The notes below the pieces were generated by a model, which did no database searches, was not told the DNA's origin, and saw only the letters and a list, made by a program, of their open reading frames with translations. The translations under genes were made by a program, and so were the position numbers. DNA of 64,000 bases from Variovorax sp. OK212 (GTDB lineage Bacteria > Pseudomonadota > Gammaproteobacteria > Burkholderiales > Burkholderiaceae_C): the NCBI RefSeq assembly GCF_900112425.1, contig NZ_FOLP01000009.1, forward strand, positions 186,001 through 250,000, read 5' to 3'. Position 1 is the first letter of the stretch; every line of letters begins with the position of its first letter. Shown here piece after piece: positions 17,949 to 26,175 of this stretch.

Positions 17949-18947
17949 TCAGCCCTTTTCCATCAGCGCCTTGAGATCGAGCTTGCGGATGAGTTCGGTC
18001 TCCTGCTTGTAGACGGCCTGAACGTACTTCCGGTAGTCGGGCCCGTCCTGGTACATGACCGGTGCGTCGATGCTCTCGGCAACCTTGCGGAACTCTTCGC
18101 TGTTCACGGCGATGCGGAACGCTTCGCGCAGCCGCTGCTCCACCGCGGGCGGCAGGCCCTTGGGCGCGCCGATGCCATTGGGGGCTTCCACCACCACGTC
18201 GTAGCCAAGCTCGCGCAGCGTGGGCGTGTCCTTGAAGCGCGGCGTGCGCGTCTCGCCCCAGGTGGCCAGCAGGCGCATCTTGCCGCTCTCGATGTAGGGC
18301 GCCCAGGAGCTGCTGTCGGCCAGCATGTCGACCTGTCCGCCCAGCACGTCGGTCAGCGCGGCCGCGCCGCCCTTGTAGGCGATGGAATTGAACTTGATGC
18401 CCGCGGCCTGCGCGAACTGCTCCATGCCCACGTGCGTTGCGCCGCCGATGCCGGCATGCGCATAGCTCAGCGCGCCGGGGTGCGCCTTGGCGTGGGCCAC
18501 CATGTCGCGCAGCGACTTGAACGGCGAGCTCGCCAGCACGGCAATGCCGAAGGTCTGGCCCGAGGTGCGCGTGAGATAGGTCAGGTCCTTCAGCGGGTCG
18601 ATCTGCACGGTGCCGATCTGCGAGAAGCGCGTGACCGAGATCGGCACCTGGCCGATGGTGTAGCCGTCGGGCCTGGCCGAGGCCAGCGCCTTGGTGCCGA
18701 TCATTCCGGAGGCGCCGGCGCGGTTCTCCAGCGCGATCGGCTGGCCCAGCTCGCGTGCGGCGATCTGGCAGATGACGCGCATCGAGCGGTCGGCGGTGCC
18801 GCCGGCGGGCCAGGGGCAGATGAACGTGAGGGGGCGCTCGGGGAAGGGGGTGGCGGCGAAGGCGCGGGCGGGTGCGGCGACGAATGCGGCGGCGCTGAGG
18901 CCGCCCAGCACGAACTGGCGTCGCGCCATGGGGCGAGAGATCTTCAT
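17949..18947 (-). CDS. Bug-family (TctC-like) periplasmic solute-binding protein, Tat signal
   Basis: A 332-residue binding protein with an N-terminal twin-arginine type signal (MARRQFVLGGLSAAAFVAA) and the Bug fold: PERPLTFICPWPAGGTAD, ENRAGASGMIGT, YAHAGIGGATHVG, YKGGAAALTDVLGGQVDM. Bug proteins bind carboxylates; most in Burkholderiales have no adjacent membrane component, as here. It is the first gene of the sugar-acid operon, so its ligand is probably the acid degraded by the downstream enzymes. The frame is open to 19013, but ATG 18947 places the signal peptide at the start. Confidence 0.88.
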   Translation of the reverse strand: MKISRPMARRQFVLGGLSAAAFVAAPARAFAATPFPERPLTFICPWPAGGTADRSMRVICQIAARELGQPIALENRAGASGMIGTKALASARPDGYTIGQVPISVTRFSQIGTVQIDPLKDLTYLTRTSGQTFGIAVLASSPFKSLRDMVAHAKAHPGALSYAHAGIGGATHVGMEQFAQAAGIKFNSIAYKGGAAALTDVLGGQVDMLADSSSWAPYIESGKMRLLATWGETRTPRFKDTPTLRELGYDVVVEAPNGIGAPKGLPPAVEQRLREAFRIAVNSEEFRKVAESIDAPVMYQDGPDYRKYVQAVYKQETELIRKLDLKALMEKG

Positions 18948-19029
18948 CGTTTGTCTCGTGAATAGTTGTGGGGTACGCACCGCATTCTTTCGAAGACAAT
19001 CATTTCTTTCCAATGAAATAGTGGACTCT

Positions 19030-19053
19030 CTTCATAAGCTCCAGGTTATGAAG
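19030..19053. promoter_or_regulatory. Perfect inverted repeat, probable LysR operator
   Basis: CTTCATAA at 19030-19037 is exactly mirrored by TTATGAAG at 19046-19053 with an 8-base centre. It contains the T-N11-A pattern of LysR-type recognition boxes and lies in the 123-base divergent region between the Bug gene and the LysR gene, 17 bases before the latter's ATG. Confidence 0.65.
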
Positions 19054-19070
19054 ATTTTCCCCCCAATCCG

Positions 19071-20003
19071 ATGAGCCAGATCGATCGCGTTCTCCGTTCC
19101 AACCTCAAGCTGCGGCACCTGCAGCTGCTGGTGGCGCTCGACGAGTTCCGGCACCTGGGCCGCGTCTCGGAGTTCCTGTCGATCACGCAGCCGGCCGTCT
19201 CGAAGATGCTCAGCGAAATCGAGCGCATGTTCGAACGCCAGCTGTTCGACCGCTCCACGCGCGGCACCGTGCCCACGGCCTACGGCAACGCCGCGGTGCG
19301 CTTCGCACGCTCGGTGCTGGCCGACTACCAGCGCACGCAGGACGAGATCGGCGCCGTGGCCAGTGGCGGCGTCGGGCGCACCAGCGTGGGCGCGATGGTG
19401 GTGGCCACGCCGAGCCTGCTGATGCCCGCGATCCAGCGGCTCAAGGCGCGCTCGGCGCTGACCACCGTGATGGTGGAAGAGGGCGACCTCACGCGGCTGC
19501 TGCCGCGCCTGCGCGTGGGCGAGCTGGACCTGATCGTCGGGCGGCTGGAGCCCGGCTATGCCTCGCCCGACCTGGACACCGAGGCGCTCTACACCGAGCC
19601 CATGTGCATCGTCGTGAGCCCCGGCCACCCCATCGCCGGCACCGCCAAGCCGACCTGGGACATGCTCGCACAGCAAGCCTGGATCGTCCCGCCGCCCTGG
19701 GCCTCATCGCGCTCCAAGCTGGCCCAGATGTTCTACAAGCACCGGATCGACCCGCCCGCGGACATCATCGAGACCGCGTCGTTCCTGGTCACCTTGACGG
19801 GCCTGCAGGAGCGGCCCGCGGTCGGCTTCCTGGCGCGCAGCGTGGCGCAGCACCTCGAGAAGCAGGGCCTGGTCCGCATCCTGAAGATCCGCATTCCCAT
19901 CGAGCTGCCGCCCGTGGGGATCATCACGCTGCGCGGGCGGCAGCAGACGCCCGCGGGGCTGCTGCTGGTGGCGTGCCTCAGGGAGACCGCGGCAGCGCGC
20001 TAG
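19071..20003 (+). CDS. LysR-family regulator divergent from the sugar-acid operon
   Basis: A 310-residue LysR protein with winged helix near residues 12-75 (LKLRHLQLLVALDEFRHLGR, LSITQPAVSKMLSEIERMF) and the effector-binding domain after residue 98 (GRTSVGAM onwards). The N-terminus resembles the PecT/GbpR subgroup. It is transcribed away from the Bug-UxaA-ALDH-HpaI-FAD operon and has a perfect operator-like repeat in the shared region, so it is the likely regulator of that operon, sensing the substrate or an intermediate. Confidence 0.88.
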   Translation: MSQIDRVLRSNLKLRHLQLLVALDEFRHLGRVSEFLSITQPAVSKMLSEIERMFERQLFDRSTRGTVPTAYGNAAVRFARSVLADYQRTQDEIGAVASGGVGRTSVGAMVVATPSLLMPAIQRLKARSALTTVMVEEGDLTRLLPRLRVGELDLIVGRLEPGYASPDLDTEALYTEPMCIVVSPGHPIAGTAKPTWDMLAQQAWIVPPPWASSRSKLAQMFYKHRIDPPADIIETASFLVTLTGLQERPAVGFLARSVAQHLEKQGLVRILKIRIPIELPPVGIITLRGRQQTPAGLLLVACLRETAAAR

Positions 20004-20095
20004 GGAGCGCCGCGCCGGGCTTCGCTTGCCCGCACATTGCGATCGGGCGACAGAAGCCGCTGTCACCCGGTCACGCGTGAAGCACGCCATGCCGA

Positions 20096-20755
20096 TCACT
20101 CGATCCTGAAGACGAACTCCTGCGTCGCCAGGATCTCCGCGTCGCCGGTGCTCTGGCACTCGTAGCGCATCATGGCCGAGCGCACCGCCGACTGGTACAC
20201 GCGCGGGCCCGACAGAAAGCGCACCTCCGTCACGCGCCCGCCCTTGATGCGCACCTCGGCCTTCACCACGCCGCTGATGCCTTCGTCCAGCGCCTTGCGC
20301 GGCATCTCGGGCTTCACCTGCCTGGGGCATGCCACCGCAATGTCCGTCGAGGTCGCCTGTGCCGGAGGGGCTGGCGGCGCGGGTGGCGCAGGCGGCGCGG
20401 CGGGCGGCAGTGCCGCCGGCTCGGTGGTCTGCACCGCGGTGATGGCGGGCGCCGTGCTCGGCGGCGGCGTCACGGCCGGGGGCGGCACATAGGCCGGCTT
20501 CGGTGGCGGCGGGGCCTTGGGCGTCTCCTGCTTGATGACCTTCTTGGGCGGCGGGGGAGGAGGCGGTGGCGGAGGTGGGGGCAGCTTCACCTCCGCGATG
20601 ATCGTCGCGTCCATCGGCTTCTTGATCATCTCCACCGCCTGGCGCGCCAGGCCGGAGACCAGCGCATAGCCCACCAGCACGTGGAACAGCACCATCACGC
20701 CGATGCCCACGGGGCCGAAGCGCGACTTGGGGTCGAAGTCGTTGGTGCGGCTCAT
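20096..20755 (-). CDS. TonB-family energy transducer
   Basis: The 219-residue protein has one N-terminal membrane helix (about 16-38; VGIGVMVLFHVLVGYALVSG), a proline-rich periplasmic spacer that includes twelve consecutive prolines and further PPP and PAPP blocks (about 58-140), and a C-terminal TonB domain (about 150-219; GISGVVKAEVRIKGGRVTEV, SAVRSAMMRYECQ). It would transmit inner-membrane energy to a TonB-dependent receptor. It overlaps the upstream exbD by ATGA and is the last gene of the long operon starting with the receptor, so it is probably dedicated to that receptor. Confidence 0.88.
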   Translation of the reverse strand: MSRTNDFDPKSRFGPVGIGVMVLFHVLVGYALVSGLARQAVEMIKKPMDATIIAEVKLPPPPPPPPPPPPKKVIKQETPKAPPPPKPAYVPPPAVTPPPSTAPAITAVQTTEPAALPPAAPPAPPAPPAPPAQATSTDIAVACPRQVKPEMPRKALDEGISGVVKAEVRIKGGRVTEVRFLSGPRVYQSAVRSAMMRYECQSTGDAEILATQEFVFRIE

Positions 20756-21186
20756 GGGATGAACTGCTCCGAACCCATGATGCCCAGCTTGGTCAGGCCC
20801 GAGCGCTGCGCCGAGGCCATCACGCCGGCCACCACGTTGTACTTGGCCTGCTTGTCGGGGCGCAGGTGCACCTCGGGCTGCACCGGCTGCGCGGCCACCT
20901 GCTCGAAGCGCCGCTCCACCTCTTCGAGCTCGGCCACGGCCTCGCCGTTCCACAGCACCGTGCTGCGCGCGTCGATGTCGATGCGCAGAACCTCGGGCTT
21001 CAGGTCGCTGGGCGGCGGGTTGCCGTTGGGCATGTTCAGGTTCACCGCGTGCAGCTGGATGGGGATGGTGATGATCAGCATGATCAGCAGCACCAGCATC
21101 ACGTCGATCAGCGGGGTGGTGTTGATGTCCATCATGGGCTCGTCGGACGGCGCGCCGCTGCGGCGCCCCTGTTTTTCTTTTCGCAT
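20752..21186 (-). CDS. exbD: ExbD-family biopolymer transport protein (second copy)
   Basis: A 144-residue protein with a short cytoplasmic N-terminus, one membrane helix (about 25-45; PLIDVMLVLLIMLIITIPIQ) containing the conserved aspartate needed for proton use, and a periplasmic domain. It is the second of two adjacent exbD genes, separated by 12 bases. Residues 1-18 are unusually basic (MRKEKQGRRSGAPSD). Paired exbD genes may form heteromeric ExbD2 in the ExbB5 ring. Confidence 0.88.
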   Translation of the reverse strand: MRKEKQGRRSGAPSDEPMMDINTTPLIDVMLVLLIMLIITIPIQLHAVNLNMPNGNPPPSDLKPEVLRIDIDARSTVLWNGEAVAELEEVERRFEQVAAQPVQPEVHLRPDKQAKYNVVAGVMASAQRSGLTKLGIMGSEQFIP

Positions 21187-21198
21187 GGCTGTGCCTTC

Positions 21199-21627
21199 TC
21201 AGTTGCGCGCGGGGGGCTCGGTGATGAAGCCCACCTTGACGATGCCGGCCGACTGGCACGCGTAGATGATCTTGCCGACAGGCTCGTAGTCCGAGTGCCA
21301 GTCGCCGCGGATGTGCACCTCGGGCTGCGGGGTGAGCGCGGCCACCTTCTTCAGCTTGTCGGCCAGCGCATTCACGTCGCGCACCGGGGTGTCGTACCAG
21401 TAGATGCGCCCCGCGGCGTCCACCGACAGCACCACCGTCTCGGGCTTGCTCTCGCGCACCTCGTTGCGCTGCTTGGGCACGTCCACCGGCACCGAGTAAT
21501 TGACCACCGGAATGGTGATGAGGAAGATGATCAGCAGCACCAGCATCACGTCGACCAGCGGCGTGGTGTTGATGGCGGCAATGGCCTGTTCCTCGTCGCC
21601 CCCGGCGGATGGGATGTTCATCGCCAT
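21199..21627 (-). CDS. exbD: ExbD-family biopolymer transport protein (first copy)
   Basis: A 142-residue protein with one N-terminal membrane helix (about 20-42; NTTPLVDVMLVLLIIFLITI), including the essential Asp, and a periplasmic domain ending MKPAR-type basic/aromatic residues. It diverges from its neighbour outside the membrane helix. Thirteen bases separate it from exbB, consistent with an exbB-exbD-exbD-tonB unit. Confidence 0.88.
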   Translation of the reverse strand: MAMNIPSAGGDEEQAIAAINTTPLVDVMLVLLIIFLITIPVVNYSVPVDVPKQRNEVRESKPETVVLSVDAAGRIYWYDTPVRDVNALADKLKKVAALTPQPEVHIRGDWHSDYEPVGKIIYACQSAGIVKVGFITEPPARN

Positions 21628-21640
21628 GGCGGTGCCGCCC

Positions 21641-22549
21641 TCAGGCCGGTGCGCTGCCGGCCAGGATCACCGAATGCAGCTCGCCGCTGAATTCGCGCAC
21701 GTCGTCCATCACCGTGATGTTGCGCCGCAGGAGCCAGTTGTAGCCCAGCACCGCGGGCACGGCCACGGCCAGGCCGATGGCCGTCATGATGAGCGATTCG
21801 CCCACCGGCCCCGCCACCTTGTCGATCGACGCCTGCCCGGCGATGCCGATGGCGGTGAGCGCGTGGTAGATGCCCCAGACCGTGCCGAACAGGCCCACGA
21901 AAGGCGCGGTCGAACCCACGGTGGCCAGCAGCGACATGCCGTTGCTCAGCCGGCGCTGCACGCGTTCCGTGGCGCGGTGGATGCACAGGTCGACGAAGTC
22001 GGCAAAGTCGACCTTGCCGCGCAGGCCGTCGTGCTTTCGGGTGGCGTGCACGCCCGCATCGGCAATGAAGCGGAACGGGCTGCCTTCGGCCAGCCGCGCG
22101 GTGCCGGCCTGCACGGTGCCTTCGTTCCAGAACTCGTTGTCGACTTCCTTCGCCTGGCGGCCCATGCGCATCTGCTCGAGCAGCTTGGTGACGATCACGT
22201 ACCAGCTGCCCATCGACATGATCGCGAGGATCAGCAGCACGGTCTTGGCCACCAGGTCGCTCTGGGCCCAGAGCGCGCCCACGCCGTAGGGGTTGTCGAC
22301 CTTGGCGGGCGCGGAGGCCGAGGCGCCTGTCGGCGCCGCGGCCGATGCGGCGGCCACCGGCGCGACGGCTGCGGGTGCTGCGGCCGCCGGTGCCGTTGCC
22401 GTTGCCGAAGCATCGGGGCTGGTCGAAAGTGCCGGTGCCGGTGCCGGCGCGGCTTGTGCATGGGCGCCATGCGGCACGGCCGTCAGGGAGAACGCCAGAA
22501 CGAGCGGTGCGGCCGCGGCCATCAGCCGTGCGCAGAAGGTTTTCATCAT
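21641..22549 (-). CDS. exbB: ExbB / MotA-TolQ-ExbB proton channel protein with long N-terminal extension
   Basis: The 302-residue protein starts with a signal peptide (about 1-31; LMAAAAPLVLAFSLTAVPHG), followed by an Ala/Pro/Thr-rich linker (about 32-82) and then the ExbB core with three membrane helices (about 95-120, 190-215, 240-262). The core motif VGSTAPFVGLFGTVWGI is present. Periplasmic extensions of this kind occur in many non-enteric ExbB proteins. Two adjacent ATGs (22549 and 22546) follow TGGAGT; the first is used. It would power the receptor together with the ExbD pair and TonB. Confidence 0.88.
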   Translation of the reverse strand: MMKTFCARLMAAAAPLVLAFSLTAVPHGAHAQAAPAPAPALSTSPDASATATAPAAAAPAAVAPVAAASAAAPTGASASAPAKVDNPYGVGALWAQSDLVAKTVLLILAIMSMGSWYVIVTKLLEQMRMGRQAKEVDNEFWNEGTVQAGTARLAEGSPFRFIADAGVHATRKHDGLRGKVDFADFVDLCIHRATERVQRRLSNGMSLLATVGSTAPFVGLFGTVWGIYHALTAIGIAGQASIDKVAGPVGESLIMTAIGLAVAVPAVLGYNWLLRRNITVMDDVREFSGELHSVILAGSAPA

Positions 22550-22582
22550 GAGTGACTCCAAAAAAACTAAACGTGTCCCGGC

Positions 22583-23809
22583 TCAGGCGCCGTGTTCCGC
22601 CGCATGCCAGCCGCAGGCCTTGCCCCACACGGCATGCACCTGCGTGCCCGTGCCGCGCACGACGTGGTAGCGGTCGTAGGGGGCAGCCGTCATGCAGGCG
22701 TGGTGCGGCAGGATGCGCACGCGGCTGCCGATCGGCAGGGCGTCGAACATGGCCTGCAGCGCTTCGTTCGCACCTGTCGCCGTGCCCCCCGCGCCTTCGT
22801 CCTCGCAGGCGATCAGGCCGTGCTCCTGGTGCAGCTCGGCCACGCGCAGCCCGGGCAGGGGCCGCGTGTTGCCCGCGTGGCAGACCAGCCCGAAGCCCAG
22901 CCCGTCGCGGAACTCCGCGGCGGACTCGTCCTTCGACAGCGCCAGCCCGCCCGCATCGATCAGCACCCGGCGCGAGCGCGGGTTGTGGCCGATCACGGTG
23001 GCCAGCACCGACAGCGCGATGTCCTCGATGCCGCAGATGCCGCGCGCGGCCTGGTCGAGGTCGAAGAAGGTGTAGACGCCGGGGCGCATCTCGGTGACGC
23101 CGTCCAGCCGCTGCGCGCACACCGCCGTGGGCGTGGCGCCCACGCTCACGACCTCCACCGCGAAGCCGGCCGCGCGCAACCGCTCGGCCGCCTGCACCGC
23201 GCCCGCGCGCTCGGCCTCGGCAATGTCGCGGATCGCGGCCAGTCCGTTGGCGTGGTAGCTGTGGCCGGCATGCGTGAGCACGCCGGCCAGCGTGAGAGAG
23301 CCGCTGCGCTGCACCTCGCCGGCAATGGCCAGCAGCGCGTCGTCGCCGGGCGCGACCCCGCCGCGGCCGCCGCCGGTGTCGATCTCGACCAGCAGCCTGA
23401 AGCGCGCCCCCAGCGCGCGCGCCCGCGCGGCCGCGGCCCGCACCGCTTCGACGCGGTCCGCCAGCAGCGTGAGGCGTGCGCCGTGCACGCGCTGGATGCG
23501 GTGCAGCGCTTCGATCTTGCCCGCGCTGATGCCTACCGCGTAGGTCAGGTCGTCGAAGCCGTGGCGCGCGAAGTAGTCGGCCTCGGCCACGGTCGACACC
23601 GTGATCGCGCCGCTGTGCCCGCGCGTGGCCAAGCGCGCCACGTCGGCCGACTTGGAGGTCTTCAGGTGCGGGCGCAGCGCCACGCCGTGGCGCGCGGCGC
23701 GCTGCGCCATTGCGTCGCAGTTGCGCTCCAGCACGGCGCTGTCGAGCAGCAGCGCCGGCGTGACGAGTTCGGACAGCACGGTGTGCGAAGGCTGCGTCAA
23801 CGCGACCAT
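22583..23809 (-). CDS. DSD1-family PLP enzyme (D-threonine aldolase / D-3-hydroxyaspartate dehydratase type)
   Basis: A 408-residue fold-type III PLP enzyme: an alanine-racemase-like barrel (about 15-260; active-site Lys in RPHLKTSKSADV, LVEIDTGGGRGG, GVLTHAGHSYHA) and the D-serine-dehydratase-like C-terminal domain with the metal-binding His/Cys pair in LPHHACMTAAP. The family includes D-threonine aldolases and D-serine or D-threo-3-hydroxyaspartate dehydratases; the reaction here cannot be settled. It overlaps the MlrC-hydrolase gene by 13 bases, so in context it probably consumes a D-amino acid released from an imported peptide. Confidence 0.82.
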   Translation of the reverse strand: MVALTQPSHTVLSELVTPALLLDSAVLERNCDAMAQRAARHGVALRPHLKTSKSADVARLATRGHSGAITVSTVAEADYFARHGFDDLTYAVGISAGKIEALHRIQRVHGARLTLLADRVEAVRAAAARARALGARFRLLVEIDTGGGRGGVAPGDDALLAIAGEVQRSGSLTLAGVLTHAGHSYHANGLAAIRDIAEAERAGAVQAAERLRAAGFAVEVVSVGATPTAVCAQRLDGVTEMRPGVYTFFDLDQAARGICGIEDIALSVLATVIGHNPRSRRVLIDAGGLALSKDESAAEFRDGLGFGLVCHAGNTRPLPGLRVAELHQEHGLIACEDEGAGGTATGANEALQAMFDALPIGSRVRILPHHACMTAAPYDRYHVVRGTGTQVHAVWGKACGWHAAEHGA

Positions 23810-26175
23810 CCCAGCTCCGCCATCATCAGGTCGACCGCCTGCGCGATCTGCTGCACGAAGAGCGGCAGCAGCACCAGCGTCATGTGCGCGGAGCCCTCCA
23901 CCAGCTGCACGCGGCCCCGGGTCGACAGCGCCGCATGGTCCAGCTGGTATTCGGGCCAACGCCGCTGGACTTCCGTGGCGCCTTCGCCGCCCGGCGGCAA
24001 CTTGTCCAGCGCCGCCCACAGCACCGCGACCGGGCGCGCGCCCAGGTCGGGCGATGCCGCGGCCTGCTGCGCGACCTGCGGCAGGCCCGTGTGCTCCGAC
24101 ACCATCGTGTCGAGGGTCTCCGGCGTGTAGGTGGCTTTCAGCTGCCGCGCGATGCCGGGCAGGTCCGCGAACATGGCCTCGATCGGCGCCATCTCCGGCG
24201 GCGGCTCTCCGCCGGCCTGGAAGCCGGCGCGCTTCGCACGCTCGGCATCCAGGTGCGCTTGCGGCAGCGGCTGCCTGAACGATTCGCTCTGGTCGGGGTG
24301 GCTCGCGTCGAGCATGACCACGCCCACCACCTGCTCGGGATACATGCCCGTGTAGATCCGGTTCAGCAGCCCGCCCAGCGAATGGCCGACCAGCACGACC
24401 GGGCCCGTCACGCCGGCCGCGGTCAGCAGCGCGTGCAGGTGCCGCGAGTTGCGGCGCCCGTCGAAGGGCTCGGGGTCGGGCTCGCTCCAGCCCATGCCGG
24501 CGCGGTCGTAGCTCACCACCGGGTACTTCGCCGACAGCACCTGCTGCAGGCGCCCGTAGGTCGACGAGGCACAACCGCCGCCGGCCTCGATCACCAGCGT
24601 GGGCTGCAGCGGGCCGGCCGGCGCCGGGCCGCTGCGCTGCAGGTGCATGGCGCGGCCGTCCACGATGTACAGCTCGCCGGGGGCGGGCAGCTGCCACGGC
24701 TTGGCCGCCGGTGCCGGGCGCTTCGGTTCTTCCACCCGCGGCCAGTAGTCGAGGTCGCGCACGCGGTAGGGCAGGTTGGCGAAGTCGGTGCTCAGCGAGG
24801 CCGGCGTCGACACGTACAGCACCGACTTGGCAAGGGGGCCGAACTCCGCATGGAAGTGCTGCGCCGACTTCACGATGACCAGCTTCTTGGCCGCGAGGTC
24901 GATGCCCAGGCCCGTGAAGAGGTCGGCGCCGATGACCTGGTTGCGCTTGCTGATGAGCACGATGTCCACGCCGTCGGCCGCCTGCACCCACACGCACGGG
25001 CCCATGGGCGTGCGCACGCCCGAGAGGCCGCCCTGCGAATGCGCCTCGACCACGCGCTTGACAGTCACATGCAGGTCGATCGGGTCGCCCGAGGCCGGGC
25101 CGCACTTGCCGCCCAGGCGCAGCTCGAAGCTCGCGCCCTCGCCCGCGTCGCGGCACAGCTGCACCGCGCCCAGGTCCCATACGCCGCCGAAAGCCACGTC
25201 GCCGATGCCGCGCTCGACCACCGCGCGCAGCATGAAGGTGCTGTCGCTGGTGGCGCCGCCGCCGGGGTTGTCGGCGGTGTCGGCAATGACCACGGGGCCG
25301 TCCGGCGTGGCCATGGCCCTGGCGAGCGTCTCTTCGATCGACAGCGAGGGCACGCCGGTCTCGTGGCGCAGGTCCCAGAAGCCGCGGCCCAGTTCTTCGG
25401 CGAGCTTCGCGGCGAGCACGGGGTCGTCGTCGGTCACCACCCAGAGCTTGGCGCCCGACTCGGGCACGTCGGCCCACGGGAAGCCATGGCCCAGCGACAC
25501 CGAGAGCACGCCCGGCTGCTTCTCGGCGGCTTGCATGCGGCGCACGAAGCCGGCCATCGGTTCGCGCGTGGTGTGCCACTTGCCGACCATGCGGCAGTCG
25601 TGCACGGCCGTCACGGGCCGCACGCGGCCCTGCGCGGTGTCGACCACGATGCGGATCAGCTCGCTCAGGCGCTCGAACGCGTCGGTGTGCGGATATTCCT
25701 TGTAGCAAATGATCGCGTCCGCCGCGTCCAGCATCTTCTGCGTGAAGTGGCAGTGCAGGTCGAGCGACACGCCGATGGGCACCTTGGGCCCGACGATGTC
25801 GCGCACGCGCGAGATCACGTCGCCTTCGCAGTCGTCGTAGCCATCGGCCACCATCGCGCCGTGCAGCACGAGGATCACGCCGTCGACCGGGCCGGCCTTG
25901 CGCAGGTCGTCCAGGATTTCGTCGCGCAGGCGTTCGTACACGCTGCGCACGGTGCGCCCCAGCGGCTGCGCGAAGGCCAGCAGGCTCTCGACCGTTTCAT
26001 GCCCTTCGGCGGCCAGCTGCCTGCGCACTTCCACCGCGTACAGGCCGTAGCCGGCCGCGTCGCGCGTGCTCGCATCGCCGCGGAAGATGCCGTATTCCTC
26101 GTAGCTGCCCAGGCCGGTGGGGGCCGAAACGAAAGTGTTGGTCTCGGTGGCGAACAGGGTGGTGAAGAACTTCAT
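23797..26175 (-). CDS. MlrC-family (M81) metallopeptidase fused to an alpha/beta-hydrolase
   Basis: This single 792-residue frame holds two enzymes. Residues 1 to about 480 are a complete MlrC/M81 domain, with putative metal-binding motifs in FATETNTFVSAPTG, VLHGAMVADGYDDCEGD, DLHCHFTQ and CYKEYPHTD and the end DLDYWPR. A Pro/Ala linker leads to an alpha/beta-hydrolase (about 500-792) with nucleophile elbow LVGHSLGG, an acid in VMLDASHPDQ and a late histidine in GSAHMTL. MlrC in sphingomonads cleaves the linear products of microcystin; other members are simply uncharacterised peptidases or amidohydrolases. Overlaps by ATGA with the upstream serine hydrolase gene and by 13 bases with the PLP enzyme gene. 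No signal peptide is seen, so it acts in the cytoplasm. There is no stop or frame change at the junction. Confidence 0.85.
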   Translation of the reverse strand: MKFFTTLFATETNTFVSAPTGLGSYEEYGIFRGDASTRDAAGYGLYAVEVRRQLAAEGHETVESLLAFAQPLGRTVRSVYERLRDEILDDLRKAGPVDGVILVLHGAMVADGYDDCEGDVISRVRDIVGPKVPIGVSLDLHCHFTQKMLDAADAIICYKEYPHTDAFERLSELIRIVVDTAQGRVRPVTAVHDCRMVGKWHTTREPMAGFVRRMQAAEKQPGVLSVSLGHGFPWADVPESGAKLWVVTDDDPVLAAKLAEELGRGFWDLRHETGVPSLSIEETLARAMATPDGPVVIADTADNPGGGATSDSTFMLRAVVERGIGDVAFGGVWDLGAVQLCRDAGEGASFELRLGGKCGPASGDPIDLHVTVKRVVEAHSQGGLSGVRTPMGPCVWVQAADGVDIVLISKRNQVIGADLFTGLGIDLAAKKLVIVKSAQHFHAEFGPLAKSVLYVSTPASLSTDFANLPYRVRDLDYWPRVEEPKRPAPAAKPWQLPAPGELYIVDGRAMHLQRSGPAPAGPLQPTLVIEAGGGCASSTYGRLQQVLSAKYPVVSYDRAGMGWSEPDPEPFDGRRNSRHLHALLTAAGVTGPVVLVGHSLGGLLNRIYTGMYPEQVVGVVMLDASHPDQSESFRQPLPQAHLDAERAKRAGFQAGGEPPPEMAPIEAMFADLPGIARQLKATYTPETLDTMVSEHTGLPQVAQQAAASPDLGARPVAVLWAALDKLPPGGEGATEVQRRWPEYQLDHAALSTRGRVQLVEGSAHMTLVLLPLFVQQIAQAVDLMMAELGWSR

